DNA from: Letharia columbiana
Lineage: Eukaryota > Ascomycota > Lecanoromycetes > Lecanorales > Parmeliaceae
Length of the DNA stretch: 64,000 nt
NCBI RefSeq assembly: GCF_014066305.1
Contig: NW_023501080.1
Coordinates: 393,905-457,904, forward strand
Direction: 5' to 3'
The notes under the pieces were generated by a model. The model was not told where the DNA came from. It saw only the letters and a list, made by a program, of their open reading frames with translations, and did not search any database. Below are positions 13,231 to 24,534 of this stretch, one piece after another. Position 1 is the stretch's first letter; each line of letters starts with the position of its first letter. A program made the translations under genes and the position numbers.

Positions 13231-13683
13231 CTCTCCATAATACTTGCCCCTCCCGAAATACGTCGCAGTGAAATACGACACGCTCCTAGCCTCACAAGCG
13301 CCTGATATCTCAACAACCTGCGTCCCATGAGCGTGTTGCGCATCCACCGGCGCGAAAAATCGCTCCAGACCCTCTTTGACGGCGCCCAGGGGCGTCAGTA
13401 GGCCCAGCGGGCTGGAATAACTGGCGGTCACATTTTCTGTAAACACGAAAGAGAGCGCGTCGAGATTTTTACCGTCGATGGCTAAGGGGTAGAGGGGGAG
13501 CGTGTTGTTGAGGATTTGGGCACTGGCGTCGGCGGATTGGGAACCCGTGGCTTGGGTGTAGTCTGCTGGAACGTTGTGAAGAGGGATGGGGCTCGGAGGG
13601 ATCGGTGGGAGGGTCGGGTTAGATAGGCAGGTTCTGTGGGGTTGAGTGGGATTTGGCGAAGACGGATACCAGCGCGATGGCTG
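13231..13683 (-). pseudogene. SnoaL-like domain protein, truncated
   Basis: One open frame reads through PLAIDGKNLDALSFVFTENV, then TASYSSPLGLLTPLGAVKEG, then APVDAQHAHGTQVVEI and YFTATYFGRGKYYGE. This is the pattern of fungal SnoaL-like/NTF2-fold proteins (the DALxxxFxxDV, QHxxGTQxI and YFTAxHFGxG motifs). A splice donor (GAG|GTAAGG) follows at 13231, but the last exon with the family's C-terminal strand cannot be found. No in-frame ATG or signal peptide precedes: a TGA lies just upstream at about 13690, and a signal-like stretch (IALVSVFAKS) is in another frame. Most likely a gene truncated at both ends; a missed 5' exon is possible. Confidence 0.55.
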
Positions 13684-14660
13684 CGGACTAGATTTCAGAT
13701 GCGGGAAGTGTAGGGTATGGTATCTGTTGGAAAGGTATGTAGGATTGATTGATTGATTGACTAGCTACGGAGGGTCGTGTGCTACTTATACCATGTGAAG
13801 CCTAGACTGGTTTGCCACTATGAGGTGTAGATACGACACACAGTGCCGCAGCAACTCTCAACAGTATCTCTTTCTGTGGTTTTGATTGTGTTCTGGAAAT
13901 GCAATGACGATGGTTGTGAATAGCGTAGCTGAGGGCAGACGCGGGGTCAGATACAGGTTCGGCACTTGGCGGAGGCTGGGGTGGAGTGAAGTGGTGTACA
14001 TAAGTCTCCTGCACATGTAGTACGAGTTCTGACCTCTTGCGTACTGACGCAAGCGGATCGTCGAGAAGCCCCCACCCCCCCAACAAGACAGGAAGATATG
14101 CCATGGGATATATGGCTAGGATCCGCATGTTCTGGCAAGTCTGCAATCTGTTCGTGTTTGCAGGACTTTCTACGTTCGAAATCAGCCGTTCTATCATTGA
14201 ATGAGATCCAACGGGGAATGCTGGTAGTGGTGGTACAAAAGAACAAAATCAGAAGAGAAAGCGTTGTTTAAAGATTGTCTTCCCGGTCTCCTTATGTGAT
14301 TACATAGCCTGCGGGGGGTGTCTGAGGGTCCATTCGAGTTAGCCCTGGGGAAAAGGGATGTGTTCTCGATTGCCAGAATCGAATTCATGTATACGTGAAC
14401 GGGGAATGCTACATCGAGTCTAGACAGGCTCATCGCCGTCCATACTTTCGAGGCGGATGCCATACACAACAAGGAAAGTCTTTCCGTCACGCCATCCGCG
14501 AACGCACGCCTGCATTATCACGCTTGAAACACGCATCCCTACCCACAGGTTCAGCAGAGATAGCTAGTACAATTTCGGTATCTGGGGGTGTCGCGATGCA
14601 GACTTCGTAATGTCGATAAAGGTCGAGCGGTTCACAATTTTGCTGCTGTACCCCAATCCG
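13684..14660. other. no gene recognised
   Basis: Contains a short (GATT)n run near 13747. The frames on both strands have no recognisable domain. Confidence 0.35.
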
Positions 14661-17600
14661 TCAACCCTCGGTTATCATTTGCTGACTCTGGATGGAGCCC
14701 CTGGAACGGATACTCCGAGACGGTATGCGACCCAACAGGCGTGCCACAAAGGAAGGGTTCCGCTGCGGACTGCTTGGACTCTTGCTCAACGAATCGCCAG
14801 CGTTGGAGCTTGGCGGAGTCATCAAGAGTGGCGGTAGTCCATCAAGCACCTCCTTTTGATCCCTGACTTGCTTCTCCAACCACGCCAACTTATTGTCTTG
14901 CTCTGCATGGTCAGCAGCATCCTGCCGCGCATGAATCGCAGCGCCCTGGTCCATGAGCTGTTGCTTGAGTTGGAAGAAACGCCTGTTGCGTTCGAGCTTC
15001 ATTTCCGCCTCGACTTTGGCCATCTTTTGCTCAAGAAGTACCTTTTCAATCGACAGATAGCGAGGGTCCGACAGCTCTACGTAGCTGATTCCGTCCGGAA
15101 CTGAGTAGTCTGCTTCATCGTCTGCGACGTCGTCAGTAGAAGCTTCCTCGTCGCTCCTAGATTGCAGGACCATTGGGATTCCGAGCGTGGTCACCTCCGG
15201 TGCATGCGGTGGTGTCAATGTTTTCGGACCAGTCTTTTCTCTTCTACCGCCCACCATCGCTTTACCGCCAGAGTCGTCTATATCTGCGTCAAGTACGTCC
15301 TGCAGTTCCATGTTGATCTCCAAACCAGGTCGTACGAACAATTCCCAAATCGAGGGGAGGATTATTTCGCCCGTAACGTGGGATATGTTGTAGTAGCCCT
15401 TCTCGACCATTGACCTGTGTTTAAGTTCATGCCCAAAAGCTTCCTGGATTAGATTATGGAGCCCCTTTGGACGAATTAGCGCAAGACAATCGAGTAAGAA
15501 TTTAGATCACCCACCTCCCAGGTCTGGCACATGTCGACGGGGAAGATGAACTTCCGGCCAAGCCAATCCCTCATTATGACCGGCTGTTGTCTCGAGGGTT
15601 CTGCCTTCCACGGCGTAATGTGCACTTGCTGCCTCTGCATCGAGTCCTCTGCTTCCGTATAATTATTTTCGCGCTGCATGGCATCTTCTGACGTGTCCTC
15701 TGTTGCGATAGATACGACGGCTGCGGTTGATGGTGGGACTGCTGCTGCCGCTGCCGCTGCCGCTGCCCTCTCGTCTTGTTCTGCCTTTTCGTCTAGAATC
15801 AGCTTCTTCAAACGAGCGAGCTCCTCACTATCCGTTTGCTTATCTTCGGGGGGAGGAGATGGAGTGGTTACTGGCAGCGGGGGAGGAAGTGGAGTGAATA
15901 CTGGAGGGGAAGGAAGTGGAGGGAATACTGGCGGCGCATACCACTGTTGCGGTGTATACGTTGGGTACGATTGATGCGGGTAGGGCACATGATATGGCTG
16001 GGTTGGAACATTCTCATCTCTTGCTGGTCTGTGGGGATGAAAATAGGAATCGTTGGTGGAATTCCAGCGTCCAGAATTCCAAAAACTCTCCTCTCCGGAA
16101 ATGACGCCGGGATCGACAGTAGTCCAATTGAGCAAGAGTGTTTTGGCCGTCTCTTCCGCTCGAGTCCTGAGATGGTTCGCGTCTCCAGGCCGAGGTCTTA
16201 CGATCAATGCTGTAACACTCGATTCGTGAGGTACAACGCTCAGGAACCATTGCGCGGTTGGTGTTACTATCTCCGTTTCAGGCGGTGACCATTGGCTCTT
16301 GCCGAATTTTGTGTCTAGTCCCTTCGTACTTGCTGTAATTTGGGGTCCGCTGGGCTCCATAGCAAGGTCTTCCATAAGAGAATGTACAGTCTCATCCGCG
16401 AGTGGGATCTCGGGCGCAATAAAATAGTGCACAGAAGCAGGGGACTGAGATTGTGGGTCTGAATTTATCCCTGAATGGCTTGGCTGGCTGATAGAAGCGC
16501 TATCAGCGTGAACCAAGTCTGGACTTTCATTGACCGATATCAGTCTGCTACCACCTGAACCAGCTTCTGAGACCTTGTAGTCTTCGACAATATGTTCGGA
16601 TTGTGATGACGATCTCGCCGGTACACTTAGGTCAGGCGACACATCACGTGATCTACGATCATTGTCCTCCACCCCCTTCTGGATATTCTTTCTTTCCTCC
16701 ATCTTTTCCTTTGCTTCCTTGTCTTCATTAGATGCGACACCCCAGGCGCTCCATGAGCCATCTGCCGCTGCTACCGTGTTTTCCGGTGCGTTGTCAATGA
16801 CAGTCGGATCTGGATTCTTGGAAACATCGTTGAGCCAAGCGTTCTTCTTGTGCTCCTTTTCTGTGGTGGTGGTGGTAGTAAAGGTCACCCAACCATCTTC
16901 GCCTCGTGCCTTGATTTCTTCGGCTTCTTCTACCTCATTTCCTTCTTCACGTGGGCCCCAAATCCCAAACCCAGAGTCCAAACCGGTAGTAGTGGTCTTT
17001 TTCTTGTTTTCTTTGTTGTTGTATGTCGTGTCTGTTGCTGAATCCTTCGCAGCCTTTGGAAAGGAGTCCATATGGGTGCTGGTGTTCGCACTACCGCCTC
17101 CTGCCCAGCCTCCGACTGAACTGAACCCACCAATGTTGGTCCTTTCCGTGGGACGAGCCTTACGCTCCGTCTTTGGTGCACCGCCATCCAGAGCTACGTC
17201 GCTATCAGTCCCCTCACTATCCCGCTTATTCTCGATTATGTTCCGCAAGTTTTGTCGTCTGTCGCGATCCTCTTCAATCTGTTTAAGACTCAAGATACTT
17301 CGCCGATTTTCTAGCACAACTCCCACGAGCATCCTACTCTCCTTTCGAATGTCCGCTTGTGTGAAGACTGTTCCGGCGTTGGGTCTGTGCTGTGTTAGGT
17401 AATATGACTCGCGCACTACTGGGTTTGCAGATGACTTACATGAAAAACTTCGCTGCTTCAGTAGCCCGTGCCAATTGGACGACATGCAACAATACGTTCA
17501 ATGTTGATTTCATAGATTCTAGTCCGGCCTGCAATGGTCTAACGCGATGTCGCTGGAAATACCAGCGTACTTTGCTTTGGAACCTCGTAGAAGACCTCGT

Positions 17601-17894
17601 ATCTTGACAACTTACAGATATGAACTTCGAAATGCTTTGGAAGACATCTTCGCAAGTATCTAGGATCTCGTGAACCACTTCGACCATGCGTGGTTGGTAG
17701 ACTCGTGAGTCTCGTCGGAGAACGCCCTCTAGCTGATGGAGAACGGTAGCTAAAAGTGATATATCGTTTGCGATACTCGACATCTCTCTCTCTGCTTCGT
17801 AGAATGTGGAGATAAGATCGTAGATTGTTTGAGATAATTGGAGACCCGTGGCGGCGACGCCTGCCACCGAGGTAGCCACCGATAGAGGATCCAT
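14661..17894 (-). CDS. Helo-like N-domain and ubiquitin-like domain protein
   Basis: Three exons, 17440-17894, 15515-17384 and 14661-15464, with introns of 55 and 50 nt, give 1042 residues. Residues 1-150 (start MDPLSVATSVAGVAATGLQL) form the helical N-terminal domain common in fungal NLR-like and ankyrin proteins. The middle, about 600 residues, is low-complexity: Thr runs, GGWAGGG, a Pro/Tyr-rich stretch (PPVFPPLPSPPVF) and a nine-Ala run. After it, DWLGRKFIFPVDMCQTWE joined across intron 2 to LIQEAF and GEIILPSIWELFVRPG is the fungal ubiquitin-like domain that follows such N-domains. The last 160 residues hold a predicted coiled coil (LEQKMAKVEAEMKLERNRRF) and a Ser/Arg-rich tail. The role is unknown; the architecture suggests a signalling or scaffold protein of the cell-death/NLR-related network. 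Splice phases agree at both joints. Confidence 0.82.
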
Positions 17895-18439
17895 ATCGAA
17901 GCGATCGATGGCGCATCGGCAGCCGTCGCAACGGAGACTGCTAACAATTATGACTCTTAAGTAAGAAGAGTCAGGAAGTTGAAAGACTCGGGAGGAGGAT
18001 GTTGTTGCTTAGCTGGAGCACAGGCCCTCGGTTGCGCCTGCAGTGATCGACGGACTTGCATGAGGCTGCCCCTCACGTACGTCAAAGGTGAAAATCCACG
18101 CGGGATCCATTATCAGCGCCTTACATGAGTGAGGCAAAGAGTAGGCTTGGACCAATGAATCCCAAAGTCCCGGCGGGGTCTCCGATTGAGCGATAAGCGT
18201 CTACTTCTTCGAACCGTCTGCCCAAAGCGTCGCGAATTCGCACTGTTCCGTTTGCATTATATAAAAAAAATGAGGTTAAAAGGAAGTACTTCGGCTTCGT
18301 GACCCTTGTTTCTGGAAGGCTTGGACTTTGGTGACCAATCAGCGCGCCTCAACATGGTCACGGAGCACGTTCACATCTGTTCCGATATGAACCCTGCGCA
18401 AAAGCCAGTCCTCTTCATCTTAGAAAGAGAGTGAGCCTT
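17895..18439. other. intergenic, upstream of the Helo-like gene
   Basis: No gene seen. It must hold the promoter of the minus-strand gene ending at 14661; no distinct element was recognised. Confidence 0.4.
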
Positions 18440-18595
18440 CTAAAATACCGGCGACAGTGAGCCGAACTGCTCGCGCACAAGTCGGACAAAGAGCATCATG
18501 ACAGGAAGGCAGGCGCAGATAATGCCGATGTCCGGCTCAAAACTAGACAAGAGCAGCGCTCTATGACTGTTCATGATCGCTCTTAGCTGAATATT
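18440..18595 (-). pseudogene. PTH11-like rhodopsin-domain fragment, C-terminal
   Basis: A 50-codon open stretch reads SSFEPDIGIICACLPVMMLF followed by VRLVREQFGS. This matches the last transmembrane helix of PTH11-like proteins (ExxxGIxCACLPxLRPL). A TGA closes the frame just upstream, so no other helix is attached. It lies 6.8 kb away from, and on the wrong side of, the N-terminal fragment at 11632-11777 (same strand), so the two do not come from one simply interrupted gene. Confidence 0.4.
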
Positions 18596-18599
18596 TCAC

Positions 18600-19482
18600 G
18601 GGGATGGCGCTGGCAGTAACTACGCTGGAGACTCCGAATGTCAGCTGCTTTCCAGAGAATCTCAGCATGGTGAGGTCTCACAAAAGACCGAGGGGGAAAC
18701 TTGCCGTTACTGCCATCTTCTTCTTGACCCGTAGCTGCAAGTTCCATATCACCGGCAGGTGGAAGCAGCAAAATCACGACTGTAGCAAAGGGGGCACAAC
18801 AGCTTTCAGAGCTGCTGAATAGGCTGCCAGTCTGAAGGCACAAAGTTTGATGTTTGAGAAGCATTGACTCAGGGGATCCATGACTGGATATCAAGTCATG
18901 GGTTGCTTGACCTTATTATTCCAGGCGCATCACCACTCAGCAGCGCTATGAAGCAACGTTCGTAGTTCGAATTCAAGGATAACCTTTCGAAGTTGAAGTA
19001 TTTCGGTTTCGCTTTGGCTTCGGAAAAAGAACGCTAGTCAGGAAATGGCTAACTCTCGGTCTTGTCGCGCCAAGACTTGACGCCAAGACATCTGCAATTT
19101 CAATGTCCCCGAAATTGGTCTCATATTCTCACCGTTCATCTGTTTAGGTCCCTAATAAAGTTCTATATTGGAGTTCTCTTTACATCGAAGGGTGGGTGCT
19201 GTGGGCTACGTGGAGGAGATTGACCGTCAAAATTTGATCGTAGCCTCCCGCAGATGTCCTACATAGAACAAAGCTATACCTGTAGCTCTCCAACAATACA
19301 AAAATAAGATGCAGGAACACTCGCCAGCAAAGTCTATGCCACCTTCTTAGATCCTCCTTTTTCTCCTGCTACACGAAGCGCGCTAGTAATCTTTCCACAA
19401 GACTACTCATGCCCCGGGCCAGTCCTGACTTTCTGCAACGGCACATTGGAGTTGCGATCGAAAAGCAAAGAGCAGATACATC
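18600..19482. other. no gene recognised
   Basis: Downstream of the HET-coding exon. Short frames only. Confidence 0.35.
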
Positions 19483-22400
19483 TCATCGAAGCTCAAAGAC
19501 CTTGTTGGCGATCATTCCATTATCACTCCGAGATGTGGCCAAAGCGAAAGCCTCACCGTCCATGAGACCATGGACATAGCACTCTCCAATGAACGTAAAG
19601 TATTCCTCATCAGTCACCGGGTCCACCATCCTTCGTAGCGCGACAGGTACACTGCAGCCAAAGAGAATGCATATGAGGTCTCGCTTCTTCGACATCTCTG
19701 GAGCCAAGCCGAGAGTGTTGCGTTCCGTAATGATGAGCCTTCTCATCCAAATTACCTCCTGAACTCTTTGAAGAAAGTTCGCGACGCTGGTGCTCCTGAC
19801 GTCGCGTATCAGTGTATCGGTGTGTACGTGTCCGCCTTTGACGCTTTGTTCCAAAGCGGCTCTGCAGGCACGTGGATATAACATTGGAGGGTTCACCCCA
19901 TTCCGCCCTCTGTCTGCAACCAATGTGCGCCAGAACTCATCCGGTGGCAGCGCGGACATATCGGTCCAGCCTCCAGCAGACAGCCATTCACGGAAGATGA
20001 TGCCGTCAGCCGCGCAAGGCTTCTTCTCTTTGATGGAGTCGATGACGAACCCCTCCACATACATGCTGCGAACTTTTTGACCTTCCCCAAATTTCCATTT
20101 GTCAGTGACTTTGAATGACTTTGAAGCGTTGTAGTTCCTCTTGCCCAAGTCGGGTGGTCCGACCAACGTGTCAGCATTTGCTCTGCTATAGATTCCGTCA
20201 GGGCGCATTCCCCAGGCCGCTTTTGAGGTCGTGAGGAGCCATGACGGGCGCTCGGTCTCTGAAATTCCCTCTTCAGGCACCCACGGCCTACATATGATAT
20301 CTAGGAACCCGTCGGTTTTGATTGTGAGCCGGAGGAATTCCTTGCATACCTCGATAAACGGCTTGTTATAGTCAACCATGAATCGAGTTCCTTCCGCGGC
20401 CTGCGTGAATCTGGGGGTTGCGAGCTTGACAAGCCTTTCCGTGTCGCTCTTCGCTGCAGATGTGGGCACGTCCCTCGCCAGATTCAGGACGCTGTAGATG
20501 GTATCGTGAGGTCGCGAAGTTTGGAAGTCGGAAAAAGTTGAGATCAAGGTCTCTAGTGAAAACAGTCGTTCGAGGACTTGTCCATCTTTGGACTTGCGGA
20601 ACAGGTTACTGGAGGCCTTCGCAAGGCGAATCGCTCCCACGACGCTTTTTGATATCTCGTGACTTTCCGATTCCATGGCCTCCAAGAAAGAAACGGCGCA
20701 AGCGAAGTCGGACCAGTCAATGTGAGCGTCACCGCAATAGAGTGTGGCACGGACTGCTAGTGCGATCTCCTGAACGACCCAGCGACGCCTAAACCACGTC
20801 CTTCTCATAAGCGATGACAAAGCGATCCATTCTCGCGCATTTCTCTGGTCTGCCACCAAGCGGTCAACATCATCTAGATTGACGATCCGGCTGATGAAGT
20901 TCAGAGCCAGGCTACTGTCCGTACTTTCTTTTCCAAGCCAAACACATACTTGTGTTGCTCCACCATATATATCGGCGATAAGCGGGACTTGGGCGTTTTT
21001 TTCGTCATTATCACTTTGATTGATGCAGAGGGCGTCGATCCAAAGCTTTCTTGGCCTTTACTTATTTATTTGAAAATTAGTGGTTTTCTTTTCAACGCAA
21101 CAATACGCGAAGGGAAACGGCAGTGAGGGGGGGAAAATGGAGCGAGGGAGGGTGGGGATCGTGGGCTGATCAAGAGCTTTTCGCTCCTGCAGCGTGTCTT
21201 GCAGATGACACTGCTCCAAGATGTACGTACCTGTCAGCGAGCCGCAGCTGATTTAGCGCTGCATACAAATTTGACCTGACATTGAAAGTTCTAGGAACAC
21301 CCTCTGTAATAATCTTCATCTTGAAGCTGGCCTCCCCACTGCCCCAGTGATAAGACAAGGCTTCATAGGATTGGATTTTTTCAATAGGACTCGTTCCTTT
21401 TTCAAGAGAACAGGTCATCAGGGTACCTTCTATCGGTTCATTGGAGGAACCTTGACGTAATGTGAAAATACGAAAATCGCAGTATCCCGTCAACGGGCAG
21501 CTGTTGTAGGGAGTCCTGTCAGATGCTGAAGGAGTATAAGCTGCCAATCTGCTGATACCCAAATCTCCAAGAACAACTCCCGCAAGCGTAGGTTGAGGGG
21601 GCACGATAATCGAACGATCGATGGATTGAGAGTACAAAGTCGACTTTAGGAGTCCAGATGGCGCGTTGGAGAGGTGGTCAATTCTTGCATGATCCATGCC
21701 CGATAAACTAGGGCGGTCATGCATGAAATGGTAACCCTCATCAGAGACTGTGCCCCATAAACTAGGGCGGTCATGCATGAATTGGTAACCCTCATCAGAG
21801 ACTGTGCCCCATAAACTAGGGCGGCCATGCGAAAATTGGAAACCCTTACAAGACTATGCTCGATGAATCATCAGTCATAGCGTTCTCTTTGACAACGAAG
21901 ATCTCTTCATGTTGCTCGGATTGCTTCGCTCCACAGGCCAATAGATTTCCGGATTTGATGAAGTCAACAAAACGGTAGGCTGATGTATCTGGGAGGTGAT
22001 TCCACACGCTTATCGGCACTGATACAAGTACCAGTGTGGAATGAGCCGAAAAAGCTGTCTCCATAGTGACCTCAAGGCGGCGAACGTCATCAGGAGCATC
22101 CGTTGAGAGCCAGTTCTTCCATAGTTCGACCTCCGGAACACTAGCCTCGGCTGCTAACGATACAGCAATTAATACACGAGGGCCTTCGGAAGGAGACGAT
22201 AGTCCGGAAGTGCCCGTTTCTGACGACGGCACGAGGGAGGTTGAAGCAGACGTTAAAGGCCCTGAATCATTCGACCCTGATTCTGTCGAGGATTGTACAG
22301 ATAGTTGGAGATCGTTCACTGCCAGCTCAGATCTTACTGGCGCTAGAACAATACTAGATCTTGCGCAGTCTGATAAAGCAGCATATTGCGGCGTTTTGTC

Positions 22401-23562
22401 TATTCGCTTGCGATCATTGATTAGTCGCTCATAGAGCTGATTGACCGTAAAAGGCTGCCCATTGAAAGACTTTATCTTCCGTAGGAGATTTCTCGTGAAT
22501 GATCTATCGGTAACGGCTGCGGTAGTCGTCTCTCGGCCACAAGCGGCGAGTAGCTCGTTGGTACCATTGATTGAAGCACGAGCTGCACTTCCAGCAAAAC
22601 AGCAGTCCAGCAGGATTAGCACGTCGCATAAGGCCCTTTGAAGCATGGGCTGTAAAGTACTCCAGGAGAGAGTCGGACTCTTCCGTTTGCCAAGTCTCTT
22701 GCGATCGAGATATCTAAACTTGGTCAGCAGCCACTCTGCTCTGTTCGCCTCTTTTACGTCGGGCAGTGGTAGAGTCGATCAAAATCTCAACAGCAAAGAT
22801 GACTTCAAACGGCGCGAACAATGATTTGACCTCTTCCATTTCCGATATAAATGGCAACATCATCATCACAACAGACCAAAGCTGATTCGATGATGCAGCG
22901 TAACGAAATAGAGACATACGCTTGCCAGATACTACGACTGCTGGGATCATGGCGACCGTGACCTCCATAGTAGACAATCAAGAGCCGGTTCTCGCCCCCA
23001 AATTGTGCCTTTACTTCTGAAAGCTTTCGCTCGAGAGCGTCTTCTGAATGTTGACTAGGTATTTTCCATATCTCTGATGAGTAGTTGAAGTGGTCTCGGA
23101 ACAAAGCATCCATATCGACTAACTCGATATCCGTTCCAAGATCGTCCTCAGCCCAGTTCATGAGAAGAGCGTGGACTCCTTCATATTTAGCAGGATGCTG
23201 GGGAAAGACTGATTGACAGGCTCTGGAGAGATCTTGGGTAAATGTGTCCCATGATGAGAGGTGAGAGAAGTCAAAAGCCTTCGGGTGTGTATAATCTTGA
23301 AACACGTCAATGCCCTTTTGCAAATCAGTATGTGAAAATCATTGCTGAGCTTCTAAGGCAGAAGTGAATATGTGCAATTCGATTGAAAGCAGCACAAAGG
23401 AGGAGAAATTAGACAGGACCCGACCCATCATTTACACCCTTTCACAGACAAGCAAAATTCTTCTGTCGCCCGTAGGAAGTGTGATACGAGAGAAATCAGT
23501 GCCGCAATAAGCATGGGGTGTCTTACAACGCCTTCGAATACATCTTCCTCGTCTTGTTCCAT
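19483..23562 (-). CDS. caspase-like/HET domain fusion protein (predicted)
   Basis: Best model: exons 23527-23562, 22920-23314, 21850-22695, 21231-21707 and 19483-21049, 1106 residues, all splice phases consistent. Part 1 is a caspase-like (C14) domain: LLIVYYGGHGRHD (catalytic His region, about residue 127) and DVLILLDCCFAGSAAR (catalytic Cys, about 175), followed by a Ser/Thr linker and a region starting RVLIAVSLAAE that is common after fungal caspase-like domains. Part 2 is a heterokaryon-incompatibility (HET) domain: YEALSYHWGS (about 538), KLWIDALCINQSDND across the 181-nt intron, and RTWFRRRWVVQEIALA, then a long C-terminal region ending KVFELR. HET domains trigger incompatibility cell death; fungal caspase-like domains act as linked proteases. 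If the third junction is not spliced, a TAA at 21846 ends the caspase part and HET starts at an ATG between 21697 and 21778, leaving at most about 150 bp for a promoter. The first exon (MEQDEEDVFEGV) and the 224-nt intron after 22920 are the weakest parts. Confidence 0.65.
21700..21850 (-). repeat. 54-bp tandem repeat, three copies
   Basis: The motif ATAAACTAGGGCGG recurs at 21703, 21757 and 21811, exactly 54 bp apart, with the rest of the unit nearly identical in the first two copies and drifted in the third. Read on the minus strand each unit offers a CTGAT branch-like site and a CCCTAG|T acceptor, all in the same phase because 54 is a multiple of three. It sits exactly at the caspase-HET junction. 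Confidence 0.9.
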
Positions 23563-24534
23563 TGACGGTGGTGAGGGAGCTCTAAGATGAGCGTCAAGAG
23601 GATTCATACAGGAACATCGGCTCTAGGAAGCACTGACGACCTTGTTCCGGTTAAAAGACCTGATGTAGGAATTCTCTCGGTTTTTCAAATTGATTCCAAC
23701 GTGATCCTTTTATTCCCTAGTTCTTACTCGTAGCCTTGCCATATATCCCAACCCCACCACACACAATTCATGCAACTAGATATGCCTAGCCCAGTCAAAT
23801 TTCAGGCCAAGCGATCACACTCTTAAAAATGGAGAACTGCCCCTGCAGCCTCGTAGCTTGCGCGAGGCCAGCTGTGCGGCTATGGAGGGCGTGGATGGGA
23901 ATGGCGCCATGGTACTCGCTGGGTTGAAGTTTTGGCCAAATACCAAGGACACGAATGTGCGCGCTTCGCGTTGTAAGTCCTTAGAGTAGTGGGAACATAT
24001 CGAGACTGGTAGTTCGCTAGACCCTCCAACTCCTGAGCCTCGTGGCGCCCAGTGAGCACGGCAAGCTGGTAACATTATACCTTATGATCATGAGAGGTTG
24101 AATGATGGGGACAGGAAGCAACGTGAGACGGTCAAAGTACACCCGAGCTACCGTAGAAGTTTGACTTTCTCGGCTCCGGGGGGGATCATTTGGCTGGCCG
24201 GCCGAAGCGTCCGCAATCAATATACTATGACAGCGATGGTAATCCTACGACTCTACGAGTACCCTTTGCCAAAAACTTCGATTGCTACGTATTGCAGCCT
24301 TCTTCTACAGCCACAGCATGAGACCAGTAGAACCGCCTCATCGGTGCCAAAAGAGCATGGTATCATCATACTGGCGTTTGCTCCGTTAAATGGGGCTGAG
24401 TGCCAAGGCATGGCCAAGAAGAGGAGCCTCCGCCTGCTAACCTCAAAGACATCGTCTCACCATACCTACAACTATCAACTCATCTAACAACTGAACTCTG
24501 ATACCCTAGATTTGCTTACTCCAGACATTCCGCC
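23563..24534. other. intergenic, divergent promoter region
   Basis: Lies between the caspase-HET gene (minus) and the membrane-protein gene (plus). Several open frames of 65-130 codons but none recognisable. Confidence 0.4.

Noticed and set aside
15678..17402. Long + strand frames opposite the Helo-like/ubiquitin-like gene
   Set aside because: They are antisense shadows of a minus-strand gene with recognisable domains and phase-correct introns.
21646..21828. Small minus ORF made of an 18-residue repeat
   Set aside because: It is a second frame of the 54-bp repeat, not a separate gene.
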